Below, one piece after another: positions 35,894-47,435 of a stretch of DNA of 64,000 nt. Position 1 is the first letter of the stretch, and every line of letters begins with the position of its first letter. The notes beneath the pieces are model-generated. The model worked only from the letters and a program-made list of their open reading frames with translations. It was not told the DNA's origin and made no database searches. A program made the position numbers and the translations under genes. The DNA is from Brachypterus glaber (lineage: Eukaryota; Arthropoda; Insecta; Coleoptera; Kateretidae), in NCBI GenBank assembly GCA_958510825.1, contig OY294048.1, positions 19,423,589 to 19,487,588 on the forward strand. The letters run 5' to 3'.

Positions 35894-36170
35894 TCTCAAC
35901 TCTGAAAAAATACCCAACTGTTACAGTACTACTCCAGTTTTCCCAACTGTACTCCAGTTTTCCCAACTAGAGAAAAAAGCTCCAATTTTCCCAACTAGAG
36001 AAAAAAGCTTTACCCCTGGCGGTATTTACTAACCAATTTTCCAAACTTTCTACCAATTTACCGAAATTTACGAGTAAGTTTACCACTCAATTTCCGAAAT
36101 TTGCCACTCATTTTACCAACTGAACAGTGGATTTTCCCTATTCCTGGCTGTTGCAAACCACTATTTTATG
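35894..36170. repeat. Third copy of the TTTCCCAACTG theme
   Basis: actccagttttcccaactg appears twice at 35931-35960, then agagaaaaaagctttacccc and caatttccgaaatttgcca. Immediately flanks the foldback element, mirroring 33860-34130 on its other side. Confidence 0.5.
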
Positions 36171-36230
36171 GTTCTTACCCCCCAGTATTTTTCCTTTGCA
36201 CCCCGTTACCTTGCAAAAAATTAATACCTA

Positions 36231-37950
36231 CCCTAATGAAACAAACTAGTAGAAAACTCGCTCAAACTCTTAAAAATAATATACGAGTATTGAACGAGTA
36301 TTGTTCTCCGTTTAGTGAAACAGTATTAACGAGTTTAAGCGACGAAAAAATCGTAGTTTTTTACCAGTTTCTACGAGTATGTTATGAGGAAATTCCAGTG
36401 AAAATTTACGAGTATTTGCAAGTATTGAACGAGTATTTAAAATACTGCATTTTTCTACGACCATAAACGAGTTTGAGCGAGGAATAAATCGTAGTTTTTT
36501 ACAAGTTTTTACGAGTATTTACCATATTAACGAGTATTTACGAGTTTGAGAGAGGCCAAATCCATATAGTTACGCAGCGGCCCTCGGGGTATCACAACTT
36601 CTTAAAGTTACATAGAAATATTATATTATTCCTATTTCCCATATTATGGGAAACATTTTTTGGCCTTGTCCAGTGAAGAGAACATTTAGAAAATCCATGC
36701 TAATCCGATAATTTGTATCAAATAACCTAGTTTGGAGATTAGCAATGAGGGTATTCATTTCAGTATTTATTAATTTTAAAAGTTTGTTTAGTGGTAGGAA
36801 ACAATATGTGGCGCCACCTATAGCATAACGATGTCAAGCGCACATTCTTTACAAGTTTCTACGAGAATTTTATGAGGAAATTCCAATGAAAATGTACCAA
36901 TATTGAACCAGTATTTTTTACGAGTATTACCTAACGAGTTTGATCGAGGAAAAAATCGTAGTTTTCTATAAGTTTCTACGAGTATTTTGTGAGGAAATTC
37001 CAATAAAAATTTACGAGACTTGTTAAAATCTATTAAATCCTCTTAAAAATAATAGTTATTTATACACCAAGGGACTAAACTGGCTGTTTTAGTCCCGCTG
37101 CATGAATGTTTCCTGAGCGAGCGTAGCGAGCGAGGGAAACAGAAATGCATGGAACTAAAACAGCCACGTTTAGTCCTGAGGTATATACACTATTTTTTGC
37201 AGGACCAAACATAATTTAGGTAGGTAGATAAAATCAAAAACCATGCTTCTAAAATCGGTTGTTTTATTTTCGTAATTTAATCAAGATGCCTGTAAATTGC
37301 GAAAAGTTTCACGGCTATCGCGATTTCAATTGTTTTTTAATATCGTTGACACAAACGTCAAAAAAATGGACGAGGTTGATAAATTTATGTTATGTATAAA
37401 TTGTTATAACAATGTTATTTTTAAAGGTTTTCTTTGTTAAAATCAAAAAAAATCGGTTGAATCGCTAATTTATTACAAAACATCAGCAAACCTAATAGTT
37501 GAACCAGCAAAGCACATAGTAAGTATAATATTTTAATATTATCAAGGTTGCCGTGATTTTTATTCCCTCGGGAGAAAAACGGCAAGTTTAGTCCCGAAAA
37601 TAAAAGCTATAATTAGGTTTTAGTCTTGGTCGTGCAAAAAATATATTATTACTCGCTGGGACGAGTAAAAAAATTTTCGTTGTACAAAACTAGTGAATAC
37701 TCTTAAAATGAAAGTGTATTAATACTCGCTGAAACAAGTTAACGAATTTCATCGTTCATCCTAGTAAAAATTATTCGTACTAGCAAAAATAAAATGTAAT
37801 ATTACTCACTGGAACGACTAAATTTTCCTCGCTCAAACTAGTTGGGTTTTTACGAGTAAATAAATTTACTCATTAAAGATTAAAGCCTAATAAAAACTCG
37901 TAAAGATTCTACAAGCTTTAAAGAGTTTTAACTAGTTTGTTTCGTTAGGG
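36231..37950. mobile_element. TIR element dense in ACGAGT motifs
   Basis: Left CCCTAATGAAACAAACTAGT and right end (reverse complement CCCTAACGAAACAAACTAGT) are near-perfect TIRs, with TA on both outer sides. The subterminal regions (36240-37030 and 37640-37940) contain dozens of tacgagt/actcg hexamers in opposite orientation, including tandem ~150-bp units with gagcgaggaaaaaatcgtag. No transposase ORF; an internal element is described separately. Confidence 0.75.
37057..37640. mobile_element. Foldback nested inside the ACGAGT element
   Basis: gggactaaactggctgtttt, then agtcccgctgcat is inverted as atgcatggaactaaaacagc, then cacgtttagtcc at 37140-37175. Similar tttagtcccgaaaataaaa ends at 37600-37640. 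The loop contains gagcgagcgtagcgagcgag. Confidence 0.55.
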
Positions 37951-38700
37951 TAGTAGTTTTTGAAAAACCAAAATTTGAAAACAGAGGCAAGCATACAAGT
38001 TAATTAAAAATTTTATGAATTGGTATATAAAAAAACTATAACTTATGTAGCTATATGTCTTGATTATGATACAAATAAAAAAAATATTTTATAACTAAAC
38101 ACAAAAATACTCATGTTTAAACCAACCATATTGAATATAATAAATTTAACCTGTCTAAGTTAACATTAAATTTGATTTAACAATACCGTATGCTTGATTT
38201 AACCATATAATGTGTAATTTAATTGTACTTATGGGCCAGGAGACCTTTGTTTTTGGCCAAAACTCGGCTTTTGGCCGTAATATCGTAAAACTTAATAACA
38301 GTTGGTTTTCGACGATTCTGAAACCGAATCTGTTTTTAAAATTTAAAATTCAAAATGGCGGATCCAATATGGCGGCCAAATTTGTTAGATTTGATTGGAT
38401 TCTGATGAAAAGTGATATTCAGGGGTTTTCGAGGGGTGAGTGAGTGATATTCGGGGGTTTTCAAGGATGCTAAAACAGAATCTATTTTTAAAATTTTAAA
38501 ATCCAATATGACAGCCAAATCTGTTAAATTTTATTGGATTTCAATGAAAACTGGTATTTAGAGGTTTTTGAGGATGCTGAAACAGAACCTTTTTTTTTTA
38601 TAAATTGAAAATTCAATCTAGCGGCAAGCTTTGATCTGTGGATGGATTATAAAAAAAGTTGGTATTGATACCACAGATCTTTGGGTTTTTGAGTTTTTTT
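37951..38700. repeat. AT-rich stretch followed by degenerate ~110-bp tandem repeats
   Basis: Nothing recognised to 38279. 38280-38700 holds about three copies of gctaaaacagaatc-like, tttaaaattcaaaatggcgg, then gatattcggggg themes, related to the blocks at 12840 and 25860. Confidence 0.5.
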
Positions 38701-40043
38701 AAAAATCTAAAAATTTTAATTGCAATGGTTCAAAAAAATAAAAAAAGCTGTATTGTTGGTTTAACACATGTTTTTTTGTGTGTAGTTGTAAATTCGAGTA
38801 AGTCCTGTAAAATTATCTTCTGATTTTTAACAGCAGACTGCCAGCTGAAACTGCTGAAAACTTCAAAACCTTTTTTGTGAGTATTTTTGAAAATATGTAC
38901 CTAATGGTGATGGAATTACTTCTAATAAACATACCAATTGGTATGCATATCTTCTGTATATATTTTTTAAATAAGTTAAAAATTGACAGTCCATAAAAAT
39001 ATAAACGTTTGTCGGTTAATAACCCACACGTCCTCCAAATAGACATAGGTTTAAAAAAAATAGCAAACTTAGGTGATCATAAATCATGTGAGCAAAGGGT
39101 CTTCACAATTCAAAACCTCGACCAAATCCTAATGAGTGTGAATTCGTAAATAGTGGTGAAAGTTCTTCTGCAGACTATATGCTAAACAACAGTAACAAAC
39201 TGCAAATTCTTTTGCACAATTCTAATAGTGTTTTTGTTGCTGATTTCGATTATGTTTAGATCAAATCTCTATCTCTTTCCGTTTTTGAGAAATACCCTGC
39301 TGAAAATTCGAAAAAATTAAAAAATGTAATTTTAGGTGGACAATAAATAAATTATTGAAGCACCTACAAAGGTTTTTTCTAGCTTGAATTCAAGTTATAT
39401 ATTTGCTCTATAAAACCGTATAGAAAAGTATCTGGATTTCATTTCCGGTGTCCAACTGAACACCAGTTTTTAAGACATCTGCAATGACGATTCAGTGTTG
39501 CTGTTTAAGACTATTTTGGGCAGTATATGTCATATTTAGCAAAATTGACAAACACATGGGCTTGACAAATATAATGAATTTGACGTTAAATTTATAAAAA
39601 CTGCTTAAAAAAGATAAATTCACCTTCTTTTAAAGATCATTGCAGAGACATCAAAGCTGTTCATTAAATGAACTTTTAAAATGATTTTCACATTTTTCGT
39701 AATTATTTTATAGAGAATTGATGTAACTTCAATTTAAACTAGAAAAACCTTTTGTAGCTGCAATAATACATTAAATATAAGCCTCCAAAAATGAGAAATT
39801 ATAGTTTTTATAAAATTTTGGAACGGTTTCTTAAAAATGGAAATAGATAGAGATTTGATTTAAACAAAATCAAAATCAGCTACAAAAACACTATTAAAAT
39901 TGTGCAAAAGAATTTGCACTATATAACTGTGGTTTATCATACAGTCTGCGGAAGAACTTTTACCACTAAGAACTGGCGCTCATTAGGATTTCGTTCATAG
40001 AGGTTTTGAATTGAACAGACCTTTTGCTCACATGATTTAACAT

Positions 40044-40506
40044 ATTATTCCATCAATCTATTTTCTAATCATCGTACAGAGTGATATTGGTAGACTGACA
40101 GTTTCGGGCTGCTGGCCCTCTTCAGTACCAAGAGTCAACTCTGCATGCTGATTAAGAAAACGTTTTTAGACTTTACTCGCAAAAGGAATATAGCCATTAG
40201 ATTGATGTAGACTTGTGCGCCATCTATTTCTAGATGTAGACAACTACTCATACCTCTCCTAATCTGGAGACTTTGAATGGTAGCAAGTTGAAGACTTGTG
40301 TGTCTCAAGCACATAGTACCACTAACGGGTGGTTAGACGTAAAATTAGTAAGGACAGAAATTTTTAATTTTAAACAAAATTATAAAAATATTAATTTATT
40401 ATTCCATCAATCTATTTTCTAATCATCGTACAGAGTGAAAATAGATTGATGGAATAATAAATTAATATTTTTATAATTTTGTTTAAAATTAAAAATTTCT
40501 GTCCTT
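40044..40506 (-). mobile_element. Penelope-like terminal repeat insertion with 12-bp target duplication
   Basis: 463 bp flanked by direct atgatttaacat (40032-40043 and 40507-40518). It begins with 41 bp (attattccatcaatctattt onward) that recur 354 bp later at 40398-40438, so one full tandem terminal-repeat unit plus the start of a second is present. The second is followed by an inverted copy: 40350-40419 and 40437-40506 are perfect 70-bp arms around a 17-bp loop. Tandem plus inverted terminal repeats with an embedded hammerhead ribozyme are the hallmark of Penelope-like retroelements. No reverse transcriptase is present, so this is a terminal fragment. Confidence 0.75.
40077..40143 (-). ncRNA. 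Type I hammerhead ribozyme
   Basis: A self-cleaving RNA. Read on the minus strand from 40143, the outer stem I is CAGAG paired with CUCUG, and an internal loop (UUGACUC opposite UAUCA) follows. The inner stem I is UUGGUA paired with UACCAA. The core CUGAAGA is next, then stem II GGGC/GCCC with loop CAGCA, then GAA, and stem III ACU/AGU with loop GUC. The cleavage-site triplet AGUC puts C17 at 40093, so cleavage falls between 40093 and 40092. Every invariant core nucleotide (CUGANGA, GAA, UH at the cut) is present and all three stems pair perfectly. The internal loop in stem I opposite loop II fits the tertiary contact of natural type I hammerheads. Short stem III is usual in ribozymes of Penelope-like elements, where it may process tandem transcripts. 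Activity is inferred from structure. Confidence 0.88.
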
Positions 40507-40646
40507 ATGATTTAACATCACCTAAGTTTGCTATTTTTTTAAACCTATTTCCATTTGGGGGGTCGTGTGAACCGGATATAGATAACTTAACCGACAAACG
40601 TGCAGTAACTATATGTTTTTATAGACTATCAATCTTTAACTTATTC

Positions 40647-40932
40647 AATTATGCTTAACCGGCTAAAGGTTAATATATTATATATAATGGTTTGGACTTT
40701 TGAATGCATGTTACTGTACACCTTGCTGTACACCCTAAATAACCGCGATTTGCCTTTTGGGAAGAAGTTGACAGATAACAGTGACCACATCAATACTTTT
40801 ATATCTATCCAACGTTTCATTTAAATATTAACAACATACAGGATACACAGTGCTGATGATTCAAAAAAAGGATGAAATGGTACTATTCACTGTTTCCTGT
40901 CCATTTGATTTTAACGACAAATGGATAACTTT

Positions 40933-40991
<59 letters not shown>

Positions 40992-41379
40992 GTAGAACTA
41001 TCAATAGGAGGCCCGATACATAGCATAGGTGATTCGAAGCCCGGGTTTAGGGGCAAGGAAAAAAGATATATGTGTAACGCTAATACGAGTCCCTATTATA
41101 TTTTCCGGTCATAGCAAGCCCAAATGCATATTTTTTTGATTTTTCACAGTTATTTGAAGCCCTGCGATGTTGCCAATATTTCCTACTTATAAATTCGATA
41201 TAATAATTATTTAAGCTGTATGAAAGTTTAACGCTTGTTTTTTAATGATAAATGAATAATATTGTTATAAAAGTAGTTTTTATTTTTAATATTTAAAATG
41301 TTTAAAATGTAATGAAACTATTTTGTTTTTTATTAAAAAAGTGATGTTTTGGTCTGGTGTAAAAAAATATCAACATAAT
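40647..41379. repeat. Intergenic stretch with (TA)n microsatellite and flank module
   Basis: (TA)n runs from 40935 to 40988. It is followed by tatcaataggaggcccgata and attcgaagcccggg, a module that appears inverted at 46300-46482 beside another (TA)n run, on the other side of the satellite. No gene. Confidence 0.6.
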
Positions 41380-44300
41380 TTGGAATTAGTTTCAAAGGGG
41401 GAAGTCACCCTTGAATATTGTTCGATGGGGTTGAAATTTTATGATGGGATGCAGAAAGGTCCCTTAAGTCAGCATAAAAAATTTTATACCGATCGGATAA
41501 TTTCAAGTACTCGTTTTTTACTATTCCTCAGAAAAAATCGTTTCGGAGGCGTAAACCAACCCTAAATATTTTCCAATGGGGTTGAAATTTTAGGATGGGG
41601 TGCAGGAAAGTCCTTTAGGTCAGCATAAAAAATTTCAGCTCGATTGGAAAATTTAAAGTACTCGTTTTGTTTCATTCCGCAGATAAAAATCGTTTCGCAG
41701 GCGTAAACCAACCCTAAATATTTTCTGATCGGGTTATAATTTTAGGATGGGGTGCAAGAAGGTGCCTAAAGTCAGCGTACAAAATTTTAGACTGATCGGA
41801 TAATTAAAAGTACTCTTTTTTTACCCTTCCGCAGGAAAAAATCATTTCACAGGCGTAAATCAACTTAAAATATTTTCCGATCGGGTTATAATTTTAGAAT
41901 GGGGTGCAGGGTGGTACCTAAAGTCAGCATACAATATTTCAGCCCGATCTGATAATTTAAAGTACTCGTTTTTTTACCATTCCGCAGAAAAAAATCGTTT
42001 CGTAGGCGTAAACCAACCCTAAATATTTTCATATGGGGTTGAAATTTTAGAATGGGGTGCAGGGAGATCCCTAAAGTCACCACAAAAAATTTCAGCCCAA
42101 TCGAATAATTTAAAGTTCTCTTTTTTTACCGTTCCGCTGAAAAAAAAAATGGTTCAAAGGGGGAAGCCACCGTTAAATATTGTCCGATGGGGTTAAAATT
42201 TTAGGATGGGGTGCAGGAAGGTCTGTAAAGTCAGCATACAAAATTTCAGCCCTATCGGATAATTTAAAGTACTCGTTTTTTACCATTCCGCAGAAAAAAT
42301 CGTTTCGGAGGCGTAAACCAACCCTAAATATTTTCCGATGGGGTTAAAATTTTAAAATGGGGTGCAGGGAGGTCCCTAAAGTCGCCGTAAAAAATTTCAG
42401 CCCGATCGGATAATTTAAAGTTCTCGTTTTTTACCATTCCGCAGAAAAAAATCGTTTCGCAGGTGTAAACCAACCCTAAATATTTTCCGATGGGGTTGAA
42501 ATTTTAGGATGGGGTGCAGGGAGGTCCCTAAAGTCACCACAAAAATTTTCAGCCCAATCGGATAATTAAAAGTTCTATTTTTTACCGTTCCGCTGAAAAA
42601 AAATGTTTCAAAGGGGGAAGCCAGCCTTAAATATTGTTCGATGGGGTTCAAATTTTAGGATGGGGTGCAGGAAGGTCTCTTGAGTCAGCATACAAAATTT
42701 CAGTATGATCGGATAATTTAAAGTACTCGTTTTTTACCATTCCGCAGAAAACATCGTTTCGGAGGCGTAAACCAACCCTAAATATTTTCCGATCGGGTTA
42801 TAATTTTAGAATGGGGTGCAGGGGGGTACTTGAAGTTAGCATAAAAAAATTCAGCCCGATCGGATAATTTAAAGTACTCGTTTTTTACCATTCCGCAGAA
42901 AAAAATCGTTTTGCAGGCGTAAACCAACCCTAAATATTTTCAGATGGGGTTGAAATTTTAGAATGGGTTGCAGGAAGATCCCTAAAGTCACCACAAAAAA
43001 TTTCAGGCCAATCGGATAATTTAAAGTTCTCTGTTTTTACCGTTCCGCTGAAAAAAAATGTTTCAAAGGGGAAGCCACCCTTAAATATTTTCCGATGGGG
43101 TTTAAATTTTAGGATGGGGTGCAGGAAGGTCTCTTAAGTCAGCATAGAAAATTTCAGTCCGATCGGATAATTTAAAGTACTCGTTTTTTACCATTCCGCA
43201 GAAAACATCGTTTCGGAGGCGTAAACCAACCCTACATATTTTCCGATCGGGTTATAATTTTAGAATGGGGTGCAGGGTGGTACCTAAAGTCAGCATAAAA
43301 AATTTCAGCCCGATCGGATAATTTAAAGTACTCGTTTTTTACCATTCCGCAGAAAAAAATCGTTTTGCAGCAGTAAACCAACCCTTAATATTTTCAGATG
43401 GGGTTGAAATTTTAGAATGGGGTGCAGGAAGATTCCTAAAGTCACGACAAACAATTTCAGGCCAATCGGATAATTTTAAGTTCTCTTTTTTAACCGTTCC
43501 GCTGAAAAAAAAATGTTTCAAAGGGGAAGCCACCGTTAAAATTTTCCGATGGGGTTAAAATTTTAGGATGGGATGCAGAAAGGTCTGTAAAGTCAGCATA
43601 CAAAATTTCAGCCCGATCGGATAATTTAAAGTACTCGTTTTTTACCATTCCGCAGAAAAAATCGTTTCGGAGGCGTAAACCAACCCTAAATATTTTCTGA
43701 TGGGGTTGAAATTTTAGAATGGGGTGCAGGGTGGTACCTAAAGTCAGCATAAAAAATTTCAGCCCGATCGGATAATTTAAAGTACTCGTTTTTTACCATT
43801 CCGCAGAAAAAAATCGTTTTGCAGCAGTAAACCAACCCTTAATATTTTCAGATGGGGTTGAAATTTTAGAATGGGGTGCAGGAAGATTCCTAAAGTCACG
43901 ACAAACAATTTCAGGCCAATCGGATAATTTTAAGTTCTCTTTTTTAACCGTTCCGCTGAAAAAAAAATGTTTCAAAGGGGAAGCCACCGTTAAAATTTTC
44001 CGATGGGGTTAAAATTTTAGGATGGGATGCAGGAAGGTCTGTAAAGTCAGCATACAAAATTTCAGCCCGATCGGATAATTTAAAGTACTCGTTTTTTACC
44101 ATTCCGCAGAAAAAATCGTTTCGGAGGCGTAAACCAACCCTAAATATTTTCTGATGGGGTTGAAATTTTAGAATGGGGTGCAGGGAGGTCCCTAAAGTCG
44201 CCCTAAAAAATTTCAGCCCGATCGGATAATTTAAAGTTCTCGTTTTTTACCATTCCGCAGAAAAAAATCGTTTCGCAGGCGTAAACCAACCTTAAATATT

Positions 44301-45905
44301 TTCCGATGGGGTTGAAATTTTAGGATAGGGTGCAGGGAGGTCCCTAAAGTCACCACAAAAATTTTCAGCCCAATCGGATAATTGAAAGTTCTATTTTTTA
44401 CCGTTCCGCTGAAAAAAAAATGTTTCAAAGGGGGAAGCCACCCTTAAATATTGTCCGATGGGGTTCAAATTTTAGGAAGGTCTCTTAAGTCAGCATACAA
44501 AATTTCAGTCCGATCTGATAATTTAAAGTACTCGTTTTTTACCATTCCGCAGAAAACATCGTTTCGGAGGCGTAAACCAACCCTAAATATTTTCCGATCG
44601 GGTTATGATTTTAGAATGGGGTGCAGGGTGGTACCTAAAGTCAGCATAAATAATTTCAGCCCGATCAGATAATTTAAAGTACTCGTTTTTTACCATTCCG
44701 CAGAAAAAAATCGTTTTGCAGGCGTAAACCAACCCTAAATATTTTCAGATGGGGTTGAAATTTTAGGATAGGGTGCAGGGAGGTCCCTAAAGTCACCACA
44801 AAAATTTTCAGCCCAATCGGATAATTGAAAGTTCTATTTTTTACCGTTCCGCTGAAAACAAATGTTTCAAAGGGGGAAGCCACCCTTAAATATTGTCCGA
44901 TGGGGTTCAAATTTTAGGATGGGGTGCAGGAAGGTCTCTTAAGTCAGCATACAAAATTTCAGTCCGATCGGATAATTTAAAGTACTCGTTTTTTACCATT
45001 CCGCAGAAAACATCGTTTCGGAGGCGTAAACCAACCCTAAATATTTTCCGATCGGGTTATAATTTTAGAATGGGGTGCAGGGGGGTACTTGAAGTTAGCA
45101 TAAAAAAATTGAGCCCGATCGGATAATTTAAAGTACTCGTTTTTTACCATTCCGCAGAAAAAAATCGTTTTGCAGGCGTAAACCAACCCTAAATATTTTC
45201 AGATGGGGTTGAAATTTTAGAATGGGTTGCAGGAAGATCCCTAAAGTCACCACAAACAATTTCAGGCCAATCGGATAATTTAAAGTTCTCTGTTTTTACC
45301 GTTCCGCTGAAAAAAAATGTTTCAAAGGGGAAGCCACCCTTAAATATTTTCCGATGGGGTTTAAATTTTAGGATGGGGTGCAGGAAGGTCTCTTAAGTCA
45401 GCATAGAAAATTTAAAGTACTCGTTTTTTACCATTCCACAGAAAACATCGTTTCGGAGGCGTAAACCAACCCTAAATATTTTCCGATCGGGTTATAATTT
45501 TAGAATGGGGTGCAGGGTGGTACCTAAAGTCAGCATAAAAAATTTCAGCCCGATCGGATAATTTAAAGTACTCGTTTTTTACCATTCCGCAGAAAAAATC
45601 GTTTCAGAGGCGTAAACCAACCCTAAATATTTTCGATGGGGTTGAAATTTTAGAATGGGGTGCAGGGAGGTCCTTAAAGTCGCTGTAAAAAATTTCAGCC
45701 CGATCGGATAATTTAAAGTACTCTTTTTTTACCGTTCCGCTGAAAAAAAATTGTTTTAAAGGGGAAGCCACCCTTAAATATTGTTTGATGGGGTTGAAAT
45801 TTCATGATGGGGTGCAGAAAGGTCCCTTAAGTCAGCGTACAAAATTTCAGCCCGATCGGATAATTTAAAGTACTCTTTTTTTACCGTTCCGCAGGAAAAG
45901 ATCGT
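41380..45905. repeat. Satellite array, ~152-bp monomer with trimeric higher-order unit
   Basis: About 30 monomers. Each reads ctaaatattttccgatgggg, ttgaaattttaggatggggt, gcaggaaggtccctaaagtc, agcataaaaaatttcagccc, gatcggataatttaaagtac. Two types differ at the junction. Type A ends in cgcagaaaaaaatcgtttcg and aggcgtaaaccaac. Type B ends in cgctgaaaaaaaatgtttca and aaggggaagccaccc. Type B starts fall near 41393, 42155, 42609, 43064, 43519, 43973, 44426, 44868, 45323 and 45757. The pattern is one five-monomer block, then eight B-A-A trimers of ~454 bp; two of these are shortened by internal deletions of ~12 and ~20 bp. Minus-strand frames of 64-86 codons are translations of the satellite. Confidence 0.92.
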
Positions 45906-46299
45906 TATTTTCCACTGTGAATCCCACGAGAGTCCGTTAACGGAACTTGATAGACAGTTTTTTTCTTACAATAAAAACTCTTTGAAATATAGAAAATATT
46001 TAAAGTTATTTATTGAATTTAGGTATGTTACGTTAACTTACCTTGAGCTTTTAAAGCAAGCTCTAATATCTTCTTAGACCTATTCATTTCTTCTTTAACA
46101 AGCACATGACCACAAAAGATTTAGCGCCAATTAATACTACAGTGCTGAACAATTTAAGTTGAAGTAGTCAACAACGTTGCCAAATCTTAGGGACTCATAT
46201 CATATGACAACTACATAAAAATACATGCAACATACAGTTCTACTGTGTCGCCATCTAGTTCAACTTCCGTGAACACAGGCGCGTATATTTTGATGGGTA
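45906..46299. other. Intergenic stretch, nothing recognised
   Basis: No gene or repeat structure seen between the satellite and the flank module. Confidence 0.4.
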
Positions 46300-46481
46300 T
46301 TAGAATAATAGGAAGCCCTGGGCAATTTTTCAAGTCTTCTTCTTCTACTATATTTAAGGTCCAATAAAACGATATACACTATAAAAAATTCGAAGCCCAA
46401 AACCGGGCCTCGTATGTCGGTAGTGGGCTTCGTATCGCAGGTCGAACATGCAATTTCGGGCTCCCTATTGATGGAATATGA

Positions 46482-46568
<87 letters not shown>

Positions 46569-46570
46569 TA
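46300..46570. repeat. Flank module and (TA)n run before the gap
   Basis: gaagcccaaaaccgggcctc and cgggctccctattgatgg are inverted relative to 40989-41050. A (TA)n run from 46483 to 46570 leads into the gap. Confidence 0.7.
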
Positions 46571-46770
46571 NNNNNNNNNNNNNNNNNNNNNNNNNNNNNN
46601 NNNNNNNNNNNNNNNNNNNNNNNNNNNNNNNNNNNNNNNNNNNNNNNNNNNNNNNNNNNNNNNNNNNNNNNNNNNNNNNNNNNNNNNNNNNNNNNNNNNN
46701 NNNNNNNNNNNNNNNNNNNNNNNNNNNNNNNNNNNNNNNNNNNNNNNNNNNNNNNNNNNNNNNNNNNNNN
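46571..46770. other. Assembly gap (200 N)
   Basis: Exactly 200 N directly after a long TA run. The round number suggests a placeholder of unknown true length. Confidence 0.98.
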
Positions 46771-47435
46771 AATAACGGGACTTACATAAAGAAAACTAAG
46801 CTTAGCACAGGGCTTTGCAAAAAAAACATAAACATGGAATTTTATCATCCGTCATTATACAGTGTCCAAATCCGCCCTCCCTTTAACTTTTTAATGGCTT
46901 AAGATACCAACTTGAAATTTGGATCCCGTAATAAATATAACCCAAATAATATTTTGGTTTGGATATATTTAATATGCTTAGGGGGCAAGGAGAAATATTG
47001 TTTTAAATGGAAATGTACACCTACTTCCAATTTTTGGAAGTACTTACTAATTAATTTCTTACTTGTATGTACTTCTACATTTTTGCAAGTACTTCCATGT
47101 ACTTCCACACTTTTTGCAAGTACGTCCATGTACATACTTCCAAATATTTTGCAAGTACCACATTTTTGCAAGTTTTTCCAATTACTTCCAAGTTTTTTTA
47201 AGTACTTCCATGTAATTTCAAGGTGATTTCATGTACCTACTTCCAAGGTGATTTCATGTAACAAATGCGCATCTCGCCTCTAATCTAAAAAAAGCTTTAC
47301 CCCTGGCAGAAAATTTTGAGGAATAAAAAAAAGAAAAAAAAAAGGTCCTGACCACTTACTGAAATTTTAATGACTAAAAAAATGCCATCGCCTCTAAAAA
47401 AGCGCAATACTCCTTTCAATTTTTACAAGTAGGTA
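46771..47435. repeat. AAGTACTTCC tandem motif and GGCGCC-family fragment
   Basis: 47020-47250 repeats tttttgcaagtacttccatg and gtacttcca about ten times with variation. 47270-47420 carries aaaagctttacccctggcag and gcgcaat blocks of the dispersed TTTCCCAACTG/GGCGCC family. No gene. Confidence 0.5.

Larger units (their letters stand above)
38970..40646. mobile_element. Large foldback element, interrupted
   Basis: The left arm 38970-39295 (ataagttaaaaattgacagt, acgtttgtcggtt, aatcatgtgagcaaa, atttcgattatg) recurs inverted in 39825-40646 (ttttgctcacatgatt, accgacaaacgtg, agactatcaatctttaactt). The right arm is split by the 40044-40506 insertion. The arms diverge by point changes, so this host is older than the insert. 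No ORF. Confidence 0.75.

Noticed and set aside
36101..36466. 121-codon plus frame
   Set aside because: Runs across the boundary of the ACGAGT element and consists of its repeats (repeated VLNEY), so it is not a host gene.
41886..45126. Numerous 64-86 codon frames in the satellite (for example minus 44674-44910, plus 44893-45126)
   Set aside because: They are translations of the ~152-bp repeat. Frames shift between monomers and no start context or domain is present.
46260..46902. Long frames of alternating Ile-Tyr across the TA run and the N gap
   Set aside because: Artefact of dinucleotide repeat and undefined bases.
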